From assembly GCA_036852015.1 (NCBI GenBank), contig JAANDG010000269.1, forward strand, positions 1 to 64,000: a stretch of 64,000 bases of DNA, written 5' to 3'. The position numbers were made by a program, and so were the translations under genes. Position 1 is the first letter of the stretch; each line of letters begins with the position of its first letter. The notes beneath the pieces were generated by a model. The model had not been told where the DNA came from. It made no database searches and saw only the letters and a program-made list of their open reading frames with translations. Shown here in pieces: positions 1 to 11,983 of this stretch. Source of the stretch: Pelodera strongyloides (Eukaryota > Nematoda > Chromadorea > Rhabditida > Rhabditidae).

Positions 1-29
1 GGGGAAATGATGGTGATATGGCCTCTGAA

Positions 30-157
30 TTCTTACGTATTTATGCTAATTTACTCGAATTTAGCTCGATTTTTTACTCTATGTTCATTTGCATAAGCTG
101 CATAAGAATGCTGGTGTCCACGGTGCGTTTCAAGAACCAGCCTGTATTTCGCTTTAA
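30..157. mobile_element. TTAA-type MITE, family A (partial copy)
   Basis: The core TACGTATTTATGCTAATTT and the end TTTCGCTTTAA match the fuller copies at 58393-58575 and 59318-59496. The left end is missing or diverged. The core holds ATGCTAAT, an octamer-like sequence. Confidence 0.7.
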
Positions 158-885
158 TGCTTGTCTAGTTGTCTCTTGTTCCTTGTTATTGTTTGTTGTT
201 ATTGTTGCTGATGTTGTTGTTTTTGTCTACAATAAAGTATGTTTTTGAATTAAAGTTGCGTATTTCTTTCCAAAGAAATCTATAAGGTTGAAGGACTTGA
301 TTGGTTTCCATACTTTGCAATCTTGTGTACTTTTTATGATTGTCTCTTTCTTATCGGAATTTATTAATTTATGATGGAGTAGTAAATTCTTTTGTCCGCA
401 AGGTCTAGCCTTACAATTAGGGCAGGACGTCACGTAGCTTGGCGTATTATCAATTATCAGCTTTCTTCCGTTTTGATAATTATTCCTGCATCTACTTTCT
501 TTTTATAGGCGTGCAAAGTTCACTGTTCGGTTTACTGTAGTTTGGTTTGGGTTTGGGGTGATTATGTAATTACTTTTCTTTGCGTGTTTATGGAAAAGGG
601 CGTAATAAGTTGTTTCTGGCAATAAGTGTTTACTTAACTTAGTGGTGTTTAAATTCATACCGCGTATTTGAGTAACTCCCACTACTCTGTACTCTACTAT
701 ATTTAAAATACCCTTGTTTTTTCTATATTTGAAGCAAAATAACGGTCGGTTATTTTCTAATCATTCTCATTTGTGTTAGATACAACTATGAAGCGTTCGT
801 TTTAAAAATCGGCTGTTATACCGCTTTAAATACTCTTCTTGTGTGGAGTAGACAATTTCGTGGGCATTGGCTTTATAAAAACAGA

Positions 886-1172
886 TTTTTAAAAATTTTA
901 AAATTTGTTTTACGCTTCAAGAGCGTGCACCTTTATTCAAGGGAGTTCAGAGTACAATTTCAAGGTTTGCTTATGACATGTTCCGCAGAGGTCCTGAGCA
1001 GTAGGCGACGAGTTCCAGATGACAAATTGCTCGACGTCTTCGGGCTAGGGCCAGGAGGGATCGCCCATGATTCCCTCGCCTGGTGGTGGTTTCAAAGGTG
1101 TCACGGGCCGGAATCGAACTCGGGTCGATTGCGTTAGAGACGAACGCGCTGCCACTGGACCACCAGGCCCCC
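886..1172 (-). mobile_element. tRNA-derived SINE, near full length
   Basis: Read on the minus strand the element starts GGGGCCTGGTGGTCCAGTGG, which contains a pol III A-box (TGGTCCAGTGG). About 30 nt later comes a B-box (GAGTTCGATTCC), then an unrelated body of about 170 bp and an A/T-rich tail after CTTGAATAAAGG. The same sequence occurs at 46823-47099 (+) and, 5'-truncated, at 62078-62243 (-). The head has a GCGTT/AACGC anticodon-type stem but no T at position 33 and a poor T-stem, so it is a SINE promoter rather than a functional tRNA gene. Confidence 0.85.
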
Positions 1173-2182
1173 AGACAGATGTTTATTGCTATGCAAATAT
1201 TAGGTTTACCAAGAGTTCAGCATCATTTTGAGAAAGAGGGAGAGAGGAGAAAAGTGGGATAGAGAGAGAAGGGGAGAGGAAAGAAAAGAGTGAGAGAAGA
1301 AAGTGTATTGTGAAAGAGAAAGCGTAGGGAGAGAGAGAGAGAGGCTAGTGGGCGTGTGTGTTGTTTGGTGTAGATCTTAGACGTTGAGGTTTGCACTTGT
1401 TTTTTTATATTCTGTTTGTTCTGAAACTTTTAAAGCGACAGGAGACCCTCTTGTCATCATTTCCGTATTCACTCTGTCCATTACGAAATAGCTGTAGTTT
1501 GTGAAATTTTAGACGAAAAGAGGTTTTATAAGCGAGTGTTGAAGCCTGTTACGTCACAACTAGACTTGGTGGCATTCTGTATGTTAGGATGTTATTCGAA
1601 TGTTAGGATTCTGTGTTATACATTGTTGTATTTATTATTTATACCATATTTCTTTGTTTAAAATGATAAATTACTAGGTTAAATAGTCTCTTTTCGAATT
1701 CTGTATTGACACTTACGAAATCGATAGTTGAAACGGTCAGTAAGTGATTGTAGGCTGGCTTATGTTATTTGCTTAATATCTACGTCAGGAGGAGGTTTTA
1801 CACCTCATATTGATATTTGTTTCTTGAGTATGATATATCGTAACTTCACTTTTTATTAGTTTATTAATAGGGATGTGATTATTATAGATTGAAATGCGTG
1901 CAAATTGAACGTACTGTAATTTTATTTAGAATTGTCAGCGTCCGCAGTGCGGTACTTTTGTCGCGCGTATTTTCTAATTAGTGTTTTATTCCCTTTTAAT
2001 TATTTTGTAAACCCGTTGTCCTTTGTTATTTGACTCATTGACTGTTACTTTTCTTGTGACTTTTTCTTTTTGACTTCGACTCCTCGTCTGTTTGTTGAAT
2101 ATACGGACTAAATGTGATTGATATTTATTAGTTTAATAATATTATTGTTATATTAATAGTATTTATTTTCAGATAACTCTAC

Positions 2183-5108
2183 ATGTTTGTATGGGAGACA
2201 TGTAGCAAAGGCGTTTGGCCTCTATTGCCCTCTTGTCTACATACTGTGGCTTTTGGGCTATATACTGCATTCGGTCTGCTATTACTTTTACTAGAAGTAC
2301 CATGTGAGCTTTTTTATATTCTTAATTTTTGCTTATTGAATGGGATTTTCATCATAAAACTCAGATTTCGTAAATTTCTCAATCCAAATATTGTAACAAG
2401 TTCCCATAAATTGTGCTATTTTCTCCAAACCGAGTTTGCGGGAATTTGTGCCAAAGGGTAGCCATTTGTGCGTCGCGCACAAATGGCAATCCTTTGGCAC
2501 ACATTTATTCGCCAGGCCACTTGTGTGTAACCTAACCATGTAATTTACAGCATGTTTTATGCAAACGAACGACCAATTTGCATATGCCCAATTGACGAAT
2601 GCAAACTATCCGATGAGCTTTTATATGGCCTTTGCTGCACAGGTAGGAGGGCTTTTTAAGTTTTGTTCATTTTGAGAACCCTGATTTGTATTTGTCCTAG
2701 CCTTCTGGTTTTGAGGAATTCATCAATTAGAGAAAACATAGGCACCGTTCTACTAAAAAGCTGAAATTACCGTATGACTATGTCTTCCAATTACCCTACT
2801 TACCGTTTTCGCTATGTCTTGTTTACGCCTTTTTAGGGTTTGTAGGAGATTTGGGATGTAAGAAATTACGTAATTAAGAAATTTCCAGGCACTAATGGTC
2901 GCTACTTGCATTGGATTCGTACCGTTACTGTTTGCGATACATCAGTATAGTCATTTATTGACAGCATATGTGGTGGGAAAGGTGGGGTATTGTTGTTTAT
3001 CTCTTAGGCAGAGCCAAAATTCTGAATGTAGCTAAATGAAACTTAATCATCGAAACTTAATCTAAACGAAACTTAAACTTAACTTAAACCTAATCAGCCA
3101 AATGAACTGGAAAGCTTATTACAACCATTTGCAAATGAAAGATCTTATGCAGTCACTGAAACATTGCGCTCCGCAAAGCAGCACAAAAGTCAAGGAACGC
3201 TGAATGCTCCTGCAATACATCATTTGTTTATTGCGATGTTGGCCGATATTGCAATATATAGGCTAATACTGTAAAGTAGTGTATCGAGACCGTATTCACC
3301 ATCACACAGGGAGCCCTCCCTGAGTCCCTGGCCTCCCCAGAGAGCTAAAGAGAGTGCGAGAGCAGATGATATTCCGAGCGCCCGTGAGCTTAGGGAGGGC
3401 TACATGTGTGTTGGTGAATACGGCCACTGTATGGATGTATGGAGATATCAATTGTTGTATATTGCAGGGTATCTTCTGGTCAGCAAGCTTATTCGCGTTC
3501 TACAGATGTAGAAAATTACCGGTTTTACCAATATCCCTGGCCCTTGGATACGGACTTGCTTCTATAATTCAGGTTTGTTGTAATTAAATGATTTCCTTTC
3601 TCTTTCTCTTTAAATCTATCCATAGGTCAAGAAACATGCCCAAAAGGGGTTCCCCCCTAACATTTAGGGGGAAGGGGGACCCCTACCATCTGCCTTTTTG
3701 TACCCCTAGGGTATTCTAAGTCTCGTTCTTTACACACTCTCTCATTTTGTCTTACGCTGATCGTATCGCACCCTCTTACTAATCAACGCACTCTTATTTG
3801 GGGGGAACCTCACAACCAAAGTCAGCATATCTTGACGTCAGAATCTATCGTACCGTTATTTCATTCGTTATTAATTGACTTTGCAAATGATTACTTTCAT
3901 AGGTGACTCTAGGCCCGCAGGCATGCATTTAAGCAAATATGCCCTAGGGCGTGCCCTTCAATTGTAGAAGGCCGGGATAGGGCCACAAACGGGGAAAATG
4001 TCGGTCCGAACCTGGGGCGTGCCCGTTACATGGCACTTTGCCGTAGCCTTGCATTTTATAAAGCGCGCGAAAATTCGGATTTAAATTTTTATGAAGCAGC
4101 GGCCGTCATATTTCGCAACCAACAGACACGACCATGTGCGTTATGTCCGAGTGGTCTAAGGCGCTGGTTTGGAGTATGTGTTTAGCTAATTGTCGCAGGT
4201 TCGATTCCTGACTGGTGCATTTGTCTTGCAAAGTTCGAGGTACTTAGGTATGTTGTGTTTCCGGGTGTAAGTTCGTGGTTAGTTGGCTAAACGGGGTATA
4301 TTCCTTTTCTGCCAGTTTCAAAACGGCCCGTTTGTGGCCCTTTATTATGCCCTCTAAAACTCACAAAAGCCCCAGGGCGTACCCTGGGCACCCTCTAAGG
4401 CCGGTAACGGGCCAGCCCTGTTCCACAGAAAAGGGCACGCCATCGGGCCTAGAGTCACCTGAGTTTAGTTTTTCCACTTTATTATTAGTTTTGATAACTT
4501 TTATCATTTGAAGTAATCTTCATTCTGTCCTGCCTTTATGTTAAGCTTTGACTGTATATTTCTTTCCAAGTACGGTGATATGTGAATTAATCCAATAGGT
4601 TAATTAGTACTTCGAGTTTAAACGTATCCTATTGCCAGTTATGGATGGTTATTTTTGTGTACTGTATAAGTACCGTAATTTAAAATTGCTTATAAGGTTA
4701 CGATAATCGTAGTTTTGTGTAATGATAGTTTATTCAGATAGCGCCGCTAACGAACTGGGCCGCCTACTTTCCGGAGCAGTGAGTGTTACTTCTTTTTTTC
4801 TTTTTTTTTGTCGGCATGGCGAACAATTAGCGCAATATGTTTATATGGTCCCAGGGAAACATCATGTTTTTCATTTCTTTTAAGCCGTATCAATTTGAGG
4901 TGATTAGATATCCTTTAGTTTGTAAGGTCCATCCATGTACACGAAATGGAAGTAAAGGTCTATTAAAGGCTAGACGTAATATGAACATTTTAGCACGCTT
5001 CATAACGGTGAGTTCGTGTTCTACACGGTGGAGACCGTCCTCACGCTCTTTGTTTTCTTTGTCACGTTGGTGAAGTCTCCGTTTTCGAGTAGCGGTAACC
5101 AACCGTCG
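2183..5108 (+). CDS. ABCB6: ABCB6-like gene, exons 1-6: TMD0
   Basis: Exons 2183-2303, 2551-2642, 2889-2981, 3468-3572, 4738-4778 and 4994-5108 encode residues 1-189. They hold hydrophobic segments typical of the ABCB6/HMT-1 TMD0: one around LPSCLH...LLLLLE (exon 1), one around [19 protein letters not shown] (exon 3), one in exon 4 ([13 protein letters not shown]) and one in exon 6 ([15 protein letters not shown]). TMD0 sequences diverge quickly, so these exons rest mainly on open frame, hydrophobicity, splice borders and phase. Exon 2 (30 codons) was picked because its phase links exons 1 and 3. Exon 5 is only 41 nt. Introns 3 and 4 hold a foldback MITE, a 190-bp inverted-end element and a TIR element. 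Confidence 0.8.
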
Positions 5109-8100
5109 GTGAGTGATTGAATGTTGTAGATACTGGGGTACTGTAGACGATATGTATGCTTTGAGTACTGTAGTGATTCATCCTGTAGCTGATAGTGTAT
5201 CGTTTGTTGACTTGTTGGGTTATACCGCAGCTCTGAATACTGCGCGCGGTAAACATTCAACACTGTTGAGTTGATTGTGCTATCGAGCATGGCGAAGCAG
5301 GCGAAGACGCATATAGTTAATAAAGCGATATACAACGGATGGTTTTTGAAACATATGATGGACTATGGACAACAGCATTTCCGTATGCTGCATGCAAATG
5401 GAACTAATTAGAATAGAAAATCGCACACTATGACAGTTATTGGCTTACACAGCAAGGGAATTTACCGTTTTTTCAAAAACTGGATGTTATATCGCGTTTA
5501 AGTGAATCGCGGAAAAGGAGGTAGTGAAGATCAGCTAGTGTCGTATCCTGATAATTGCAGACGTGGTCGAACTTCTCTCACAAAATCTCGCTGATCGCCC
5601 CTTTTGTGTGGCCAAAGAGGAGTTGTTCCCTTCAATTGCGAGTCCTTGTCTGCCTCTTCCTACTTTTACTCGGAAGAATGATCAATGTGGCACTTCCGTT
5701 GTATAATAAGTGGATTGGTAAGTTACTGGTTCGTGTCGTGACGTCATAGACCACCTTTTTTAATGATTTACAATGTGGTTGCGGACATGGCATAAACTTC
5801 GAAGTTTATTTCTAAGTAAACTCAAGTGATCTGATGTATTTCGTTCATAGAGCAAACTCGTTGACGCTCTGACCGACGAAACCACCAACCGATTTATCAT
5901 ATTGCATAAATTTGGATGGTGGCATGAGTGGTTTTTTTTCCCGACGAGTTTTGCGCCTTGCGGAGGCGAAGTGCAATGTTTAACTTTTTTCATATATAGC
6001 ATAAGGATATTTCATTGGCACTTGTTGGGTAGCTAGCATTATATAGTTGTTACACCTTAATAATGGTTTATTGGTTAACAATCAATACAGATAGAGTTTT
6101 AGAAACCCTAATACTTCGCTCATCACAATGCGAGTGACTGCACTTACTGTAGGGGAACAACTTACTTCCCTAACCGTATACTTGAGCGTCGAAAAGCATA
6201 GCAACTTCATACAAGTGCAACCGTCGAACATAATTGTTATTACGAAATCGATCTCTTTTCAGTGAACGCGTTGGGAGAACCGCACACTTTCCCCTACTCT
6301 CTAATTATTATATCAACGGGACTCAAGTTTCTGCAGGGAAATGGAGGTACCGTTTCTTGGTATTAAAAGTGTGTTCATTCTATGGGCAATTACCCTAACA
6401 ATGTAGTTATTTTCTTCGCATTTACATACTGCAAGTAAATCTTTCTTTCAATAATAAACGCGGGTCTTCATTGATGCCTTTGCGGTCTATTCTGTACTTG
6501 TATTATGAGTATTATCTTTTAGCGATGGGCGGATTTTTAAACACGCTACGCACCTATTTATGGATCCCGATTCAGCAGTATACTACAAGGGAATTGGAGG
6601 TTCGCAGTTGGCACTGTCTTTTTATTTGCTGACTTATTACCGTAATCTTTCTGCAACTACTTTTTTTATCCTTTTGCAGCCTAAGTGGTTTACAGTAGAT
6701 GCTCGAAAAATAATCTAACTTCATAATAGATGTACCATTAGGGTTTGTCGTGCATTTTACATCGTAAGAAATAAATGAAACTAGGCTAAACCATGAACGA
6801 AATGGGGAACGACTCCCACTGTGCATATGAGGACAAAGGATAATTGTGTGGTATTTAAAGCGAAACGCCAGCCTCTTTGGAAAATTTGCATATGATAAGC
6901 AAATCCTATGTATCCTATGCTAATTTTGCGCGATTGCCGTGGACGATCGCGCAAAATTAGCATAGGATTCATAGGATTTGCTTATCATATGCAAATTTTC
7001 CAAAGGGGCTAGCATTCGCTTTAAATTTTAAATTTTAAAATTTAATTTAAATTTAAGTTTTCCACTCTACTAATTGTGTGGTGTTTCGGAGAAAATTATT
7101 TATAGAATTTCTGTGATTCAGGCCGAACTATTCGAACACCTCCACTCGCTTTCACTCCGATGGCATTTAGCGAGAAAGACTGGACTCGTATTGAGAGTGA
7201 TGGACAGAGGAACGTCGTCAATCAATAGTATTCTGAAGTAAGTGGGCAGGTATTGATTTTATGTCGCAGAGAAGGCCGAGTGAATAAGCCTATATTTCTA
7301 CAGTAGTCCTGCTATTAACCTTTAGCTTGAATAAACCTGTACGATAGCTTATTGATAATTAGCCTGTTGCATACAGTCCTTGATCATATGGTCGCAACTT
7401 TCTTACACGTTTTTAGGGTGAATAGGGGTAAGCTGAGGTTTTGGACTAATTGCGAGCGCTAAGGTTTATATGCAAAGTTCCAGTACAGTTGGTACACCTT
7501 ATGGCGCGACGCTGGCCGAGGTTCCTATACCATTTTTTTACTTGATTGATATATCTTCAGTTATGTGCTCTTCAACATTCTGCCCACTATTGCGGACATC
7601 ACAATTGCCGTGATATTCTTCTTCTCGTCATTTAACATCTACTTTGGTTTCATTGTGCTGGCGACTATGCTTATCTACCTCGGTTAGTTTATGCGTAACA
7701 CGCGGCGAATTGTTGGCGCGAAGATGGCGATAGTATGGCGAAACCCACGATTGGTACCATGTTTTGCGTTTTCGCTAATGCGTGTTATGTTTTCGGAAAG
7801 TCCATCTCAAATGCGCTGTTGTTGTGCCCCTTGTGTAGTTTGTGTAGTGTGCGCGATCAATCGAGCAATTGCCGCGCGCCCGTGCAATTGGCGCCAATGA
7901 TGACAATCCGAGATCAAAAGGTTAACCAATGACCGTATGCACGAACGCCGGGAGATGTCTCCCAGGGTCCGCACTAGGAGGCACCCGGCCAAGAGCCAAC
8001 GTATGCACAAAACTCTAGCGGATCCGGGAAGCATTTCACACGAAAAATAGAGTATAATAAAATGTGTTTTCCGCCGAAAACCGTGAGTGCGCAAGGATTC

Positions 8101-11100
8101 CCCAACCTGAGTTTTGAATACTGGGCTAAATCCTCGGGTGGGTCGAGACCAAAAGTCCCTTCCCTTTAGTGCATTCTTCAAAAAGTCCACCCACGCCCTA
8201 ACTCTCTATGATGTACTTTTTAGCGCTGACCATCACAGTGACAGAATGGCGAACGAAATTCCGACGTGAGATGAATGAAAAAGTGGGGTGATTATTGATT
8301 GATTTCAGGTGTATTTATCGATTTATCTATCTATCTTGAATTCGTGTGAAAATAAATTCCATTCTTTTAGGAAAATGAATGGAGCGCCATCGGTACGGAT
8401 TCTCTCCTCAACTACGAGACGGTTAAGTACTACGGTAACGAGTGGTATGAAGTGGACAGGTTCAGGGCGGCAATTTTGGCGTGAGTTTTACTTTCATCCC
8501 TGCAACAGGGGCTGTATGTTCGAGGTCTCGCTACGGTATATCCTCGTAACGCACGGGTCCAACCGGGTCTCTTAGGGTACTTTCCGAATTGAGTACTAAC
8601 GGGAAAAGGGCCACTTTTTAGGGGATAGATAGTTGGAAACTGAGACGCGAAGACAACAGTTTTACTGTTTTAGTTCAAATAGAACTAGCCTTTTTCGGTA
8701 CCATGAGTTAATTGATTACTGATAGATAGATTTTGGTTTTGTACTGATAAGAGGGTACCGTAGTTGTTACATCAGAACGTGTAGAATTCATGTTGTTGAT
8801 AACGTAGTGTTTCAGTAACTGATTATGAAGTTGTGAAATGATACCCATATTTAGTTAAAAGATATGACATGAGTTGACTGGTATGCTTCGGTTGAAGGTT
8901 GAAGAGTATTTTTTTTTGCAGATTCCAATCGGCTGAATGGCGTTCCAATGCTTCTCTAGCACTTTTGAACCTGGCACAGAATTCGGTGATCGGTGCTGGT
9001 GAGTCTTGTACTGTAAATTGAATTACTGTAGTCGGTGTACTGTACTTGTGTACTGTACTCGGCAAGTCAACGTACGCAATTAGGCATACTGTATTCTCCG
9101 CATACTGTAGTTTACGCACTGTGCTCCTGTAATGTAGTCGGCAAGTCAACGTACTGTAGGTGGGCGTACTGTACTCAGCATACTGTAAGGACTAGATTTT
9201 TGAGCAGTTATGTGATCCGTCGGAGGTTTGTGCGTATTTGTGCCTTGATGCACATTCCGGCACAAAGTGGAACAACAGTCTTTCGAAACCACGTATCAAC
9301 CACTTTAAGGTCTTACCGCTGGTTCCGTGCTGGTCGCCTACTTGATCTCTGTGGACGGATCTCTGACTGTTGGTGACTATGTACTCTTCACCACTTATAT
9401 CCTCCAACTTTACTCGCCACTTAACTTCTTTGGTACGGTGTACAGGTAAGAGTGTTTGATGTTCCCTTTTGTGCCAGTCGAGCTCCGCCAAATATTCGTT
9501 GTGCGCTGGGAGAACACGTGCGCCTATTTGTCGCCGCATGCTTCATCTTTCGCTTGATTCATGCCGCTCGACGGTCAAGAGCATACTTCCCGCCGAGCAC
9601 CACCCCTAGAGGTGCACCGTTGGCCTGTCACAATATTATATTTTCTATTTTCAGAGTGATCCAGAAGTCTTTCATTGACATGGAAAACATGTTCGATTTG
9701 ATGCACGAGGAGGTTGAGGTACGTACATACGTGTGATACTATTCATGACTCACACAGCGTCTGTGTGTTGGTGTGTGTATGTATGTATTATGCATGCGTG
9801 AGTACGTGTGACAATTGTCAGTTGTCAATTGAGGCTATCCAAGTGAGAATCCGGATATACAGAGTACGTATTATGAATAATTATTTTACCGTATTGATGT
9901 TTAGGTAAAGGATCGTCCGGATGCCCTTGATTATACGAGAACCGAGGGTCGCATCACCGTAGAGAATCTCTCATTCTCCTATGATGGAAAGACGCCAGTG
10001 CTGAAGGACATTTCATTTGATGTCAAGAGTGGACAGACGGTGGCACTGGTAAGCGTTACTGTAGGATTTGATTCAAATAATTGAGTTGGGTTTGATCGAT
10101 TACTGTGAATCGAATGCACTGTATACAATTTGATCTTGATGTGATCTGAGTATTATGAATTATTGTGTATATGTACTTGATAAGTAAGCAAACAAACTTT
10201 CTCTGGTGTTGGGTCCTCTGTAAGCATAGGAAAGAAGAGCCCCCGGTCGTTACAACATATTGTAGTTTGAAATGTAATTATAGGATGTGCTGTGCATTTT
10301 AATGAGTAAACATTTGCGTATTCTAGGTCGGCGCATCTGGTTGTGGTAAATCGACCCTTGTCCGTCTGCTCTTCCGTCTATTCGAGGCTCCACCCGGCAC
10401 TATCAATTTTGACGGTCAGGACATCCAGAACATCCGTCTGAGACACCTCAGATCACATATTGGCATCGTGCCACAGGATACTGTACTCTTCAACAATACG
10501 ATATTGTGAGTAGTGTTTGATGACGTTTTTATGGTTTATGTAGGTAATTGATGTATTGACTGGTTTCGTGGAAATTAGTTTTCAACGAGCGAGGGCACCG
10601 TTGCTGTTAAAATAAATCAACAAATTGGTTTGGGTGTGGAAACTGGAAACTTAAAAAGAGACGGCTGGGATCTACCCTTGTCTTTATATGATTATTATGC
10701 ATTTAGGTACAATATCCGTTTTGGCCGTCCTTCTGCGACCGACGAGGAAGTATTCGAAGCAGCCAAGGCGGCCATGATCCATGAAAAGATACTCAACCTA
10801 CCCGATCGTGAGTATTTTTGTACTATATATTTTTGAGAAATATTCTGCCTGCAACTTAAAACCTTGTAGTGCGCGGCTCAGCCATACATGTTAGGACAGA
10901 CAATGGTTACCATCGACGACATTCTAAAGTGGACGTGAGAGAGAATGTGACTGTCGAGGAGGTAACCTGCGGACTTCAGCCATACATAATAACCTAAGCG
11001 ATGACGAGAGCGTGCCTTCCGAAATGATTCTATCGGTTTGAATCAGCCCTTAATGTGGAATTCGAGGCACAGGGGCCATCTGAGCTTAGTGTTTTAAGTA

Positions 11101-11931
11101 TGCATGTTAGGACGGGCAATGGTTACCGCCAACGACATTCTAAAGTATGCGTATGTGTGTGTGTGTGGGTGTGTGTGCGTGCGTGTGTGTGAGGGTGTGT
11201 GTGGGTGGGTGTGCGTGTGTGTGTGAGGGTGGGTGTGTGTCTGTGTAGCGTGTGTAAGTGTGTGGTTGTGGGCGTGTGTGTCAATATGTATATTCTAAAT
11301 TTCGTTATCCAGGTTACGAGACGTTGGTCGGCGAGCGCGGTCTTAGGCTTTCCGGTGGCGAGAAACAGCGTGTGGCGATTGCGAGAACACTACTCAAACA
11401 ACCGGACTTCATATTTTTGGACGAGGTTGGAACTGTATACTTTGCCTATCAACGGTTATTACTGACTTTTTTTTTTTAAATTTGCGGGGCTTTGCAAAGG
11501 CCTTCTGGTGGAAAATCTCTCTGGAAGCTCTGGTACGGAAATCCCACCGGTGACCATTTTTGCGGAGCTACCGACTGGTGGCTTCGTAGCTAAACTAAAC
11601 GTAATTACGTTGGAATCCTAAAACACACAAAGCCCTAGATAAATGGACAAGCGAAATCCGAAAAGTTGGGAAAGAAGCGTGCGCTTCCCTCTGAGCTTAC
11701 AGTATTTGGAGCGCGACATTTTGATTTCATCGTGGCATTTTGCGAAGAAATTCCGTAATGGTTTTTCCATATAATGGCTTTCCAACTTTCGAAATTTTCT
11801 AGGCCACTTCGGCTCTTGACACTGGCACCGAGCGAGCCATTCAACATTGCCTGGAGGAGCTGTGCTCTTCACGCACTTCGGTGGTGAGTAGTTTCGTTTT
11901 ACCTTCTCTATTCTCTCTCTCTCGTGATCTA

Positions 11932-11983
<52 letters not shown>

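Larger units (their letters stand above)
1..2182. other. region upstream of the ABCB6-like gene
   Basis: No coding exon is supported here. The stretch contains the right part of a TTAA-type MITE (about 30-157), a MITE right end (about 791-829, ending CCGCTTTAA), a SINE on the minus strand (886-1172) and a GA-rich tract (about 1223-1345). The promoter and any non-coding first exon of the downstream gene should lie here, but I see no sequence that pins them down. Confidence 0.5.

Noticed and set aside
1084..1172. Functional tRNA gene on the minus strand
   Set aside because: It has A and B boxes, but the same sequence with the same body recurs elsewhere, and the anticodon loop and T-stem are not tRNA-like. 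It is a SINE head.
2333..2539. 68-aa frame on the minus strand in intron 1 of the ABCB6-like gene
   Set aside because: It runs through a palindrome and the reverse of coding sequence, with no motif.
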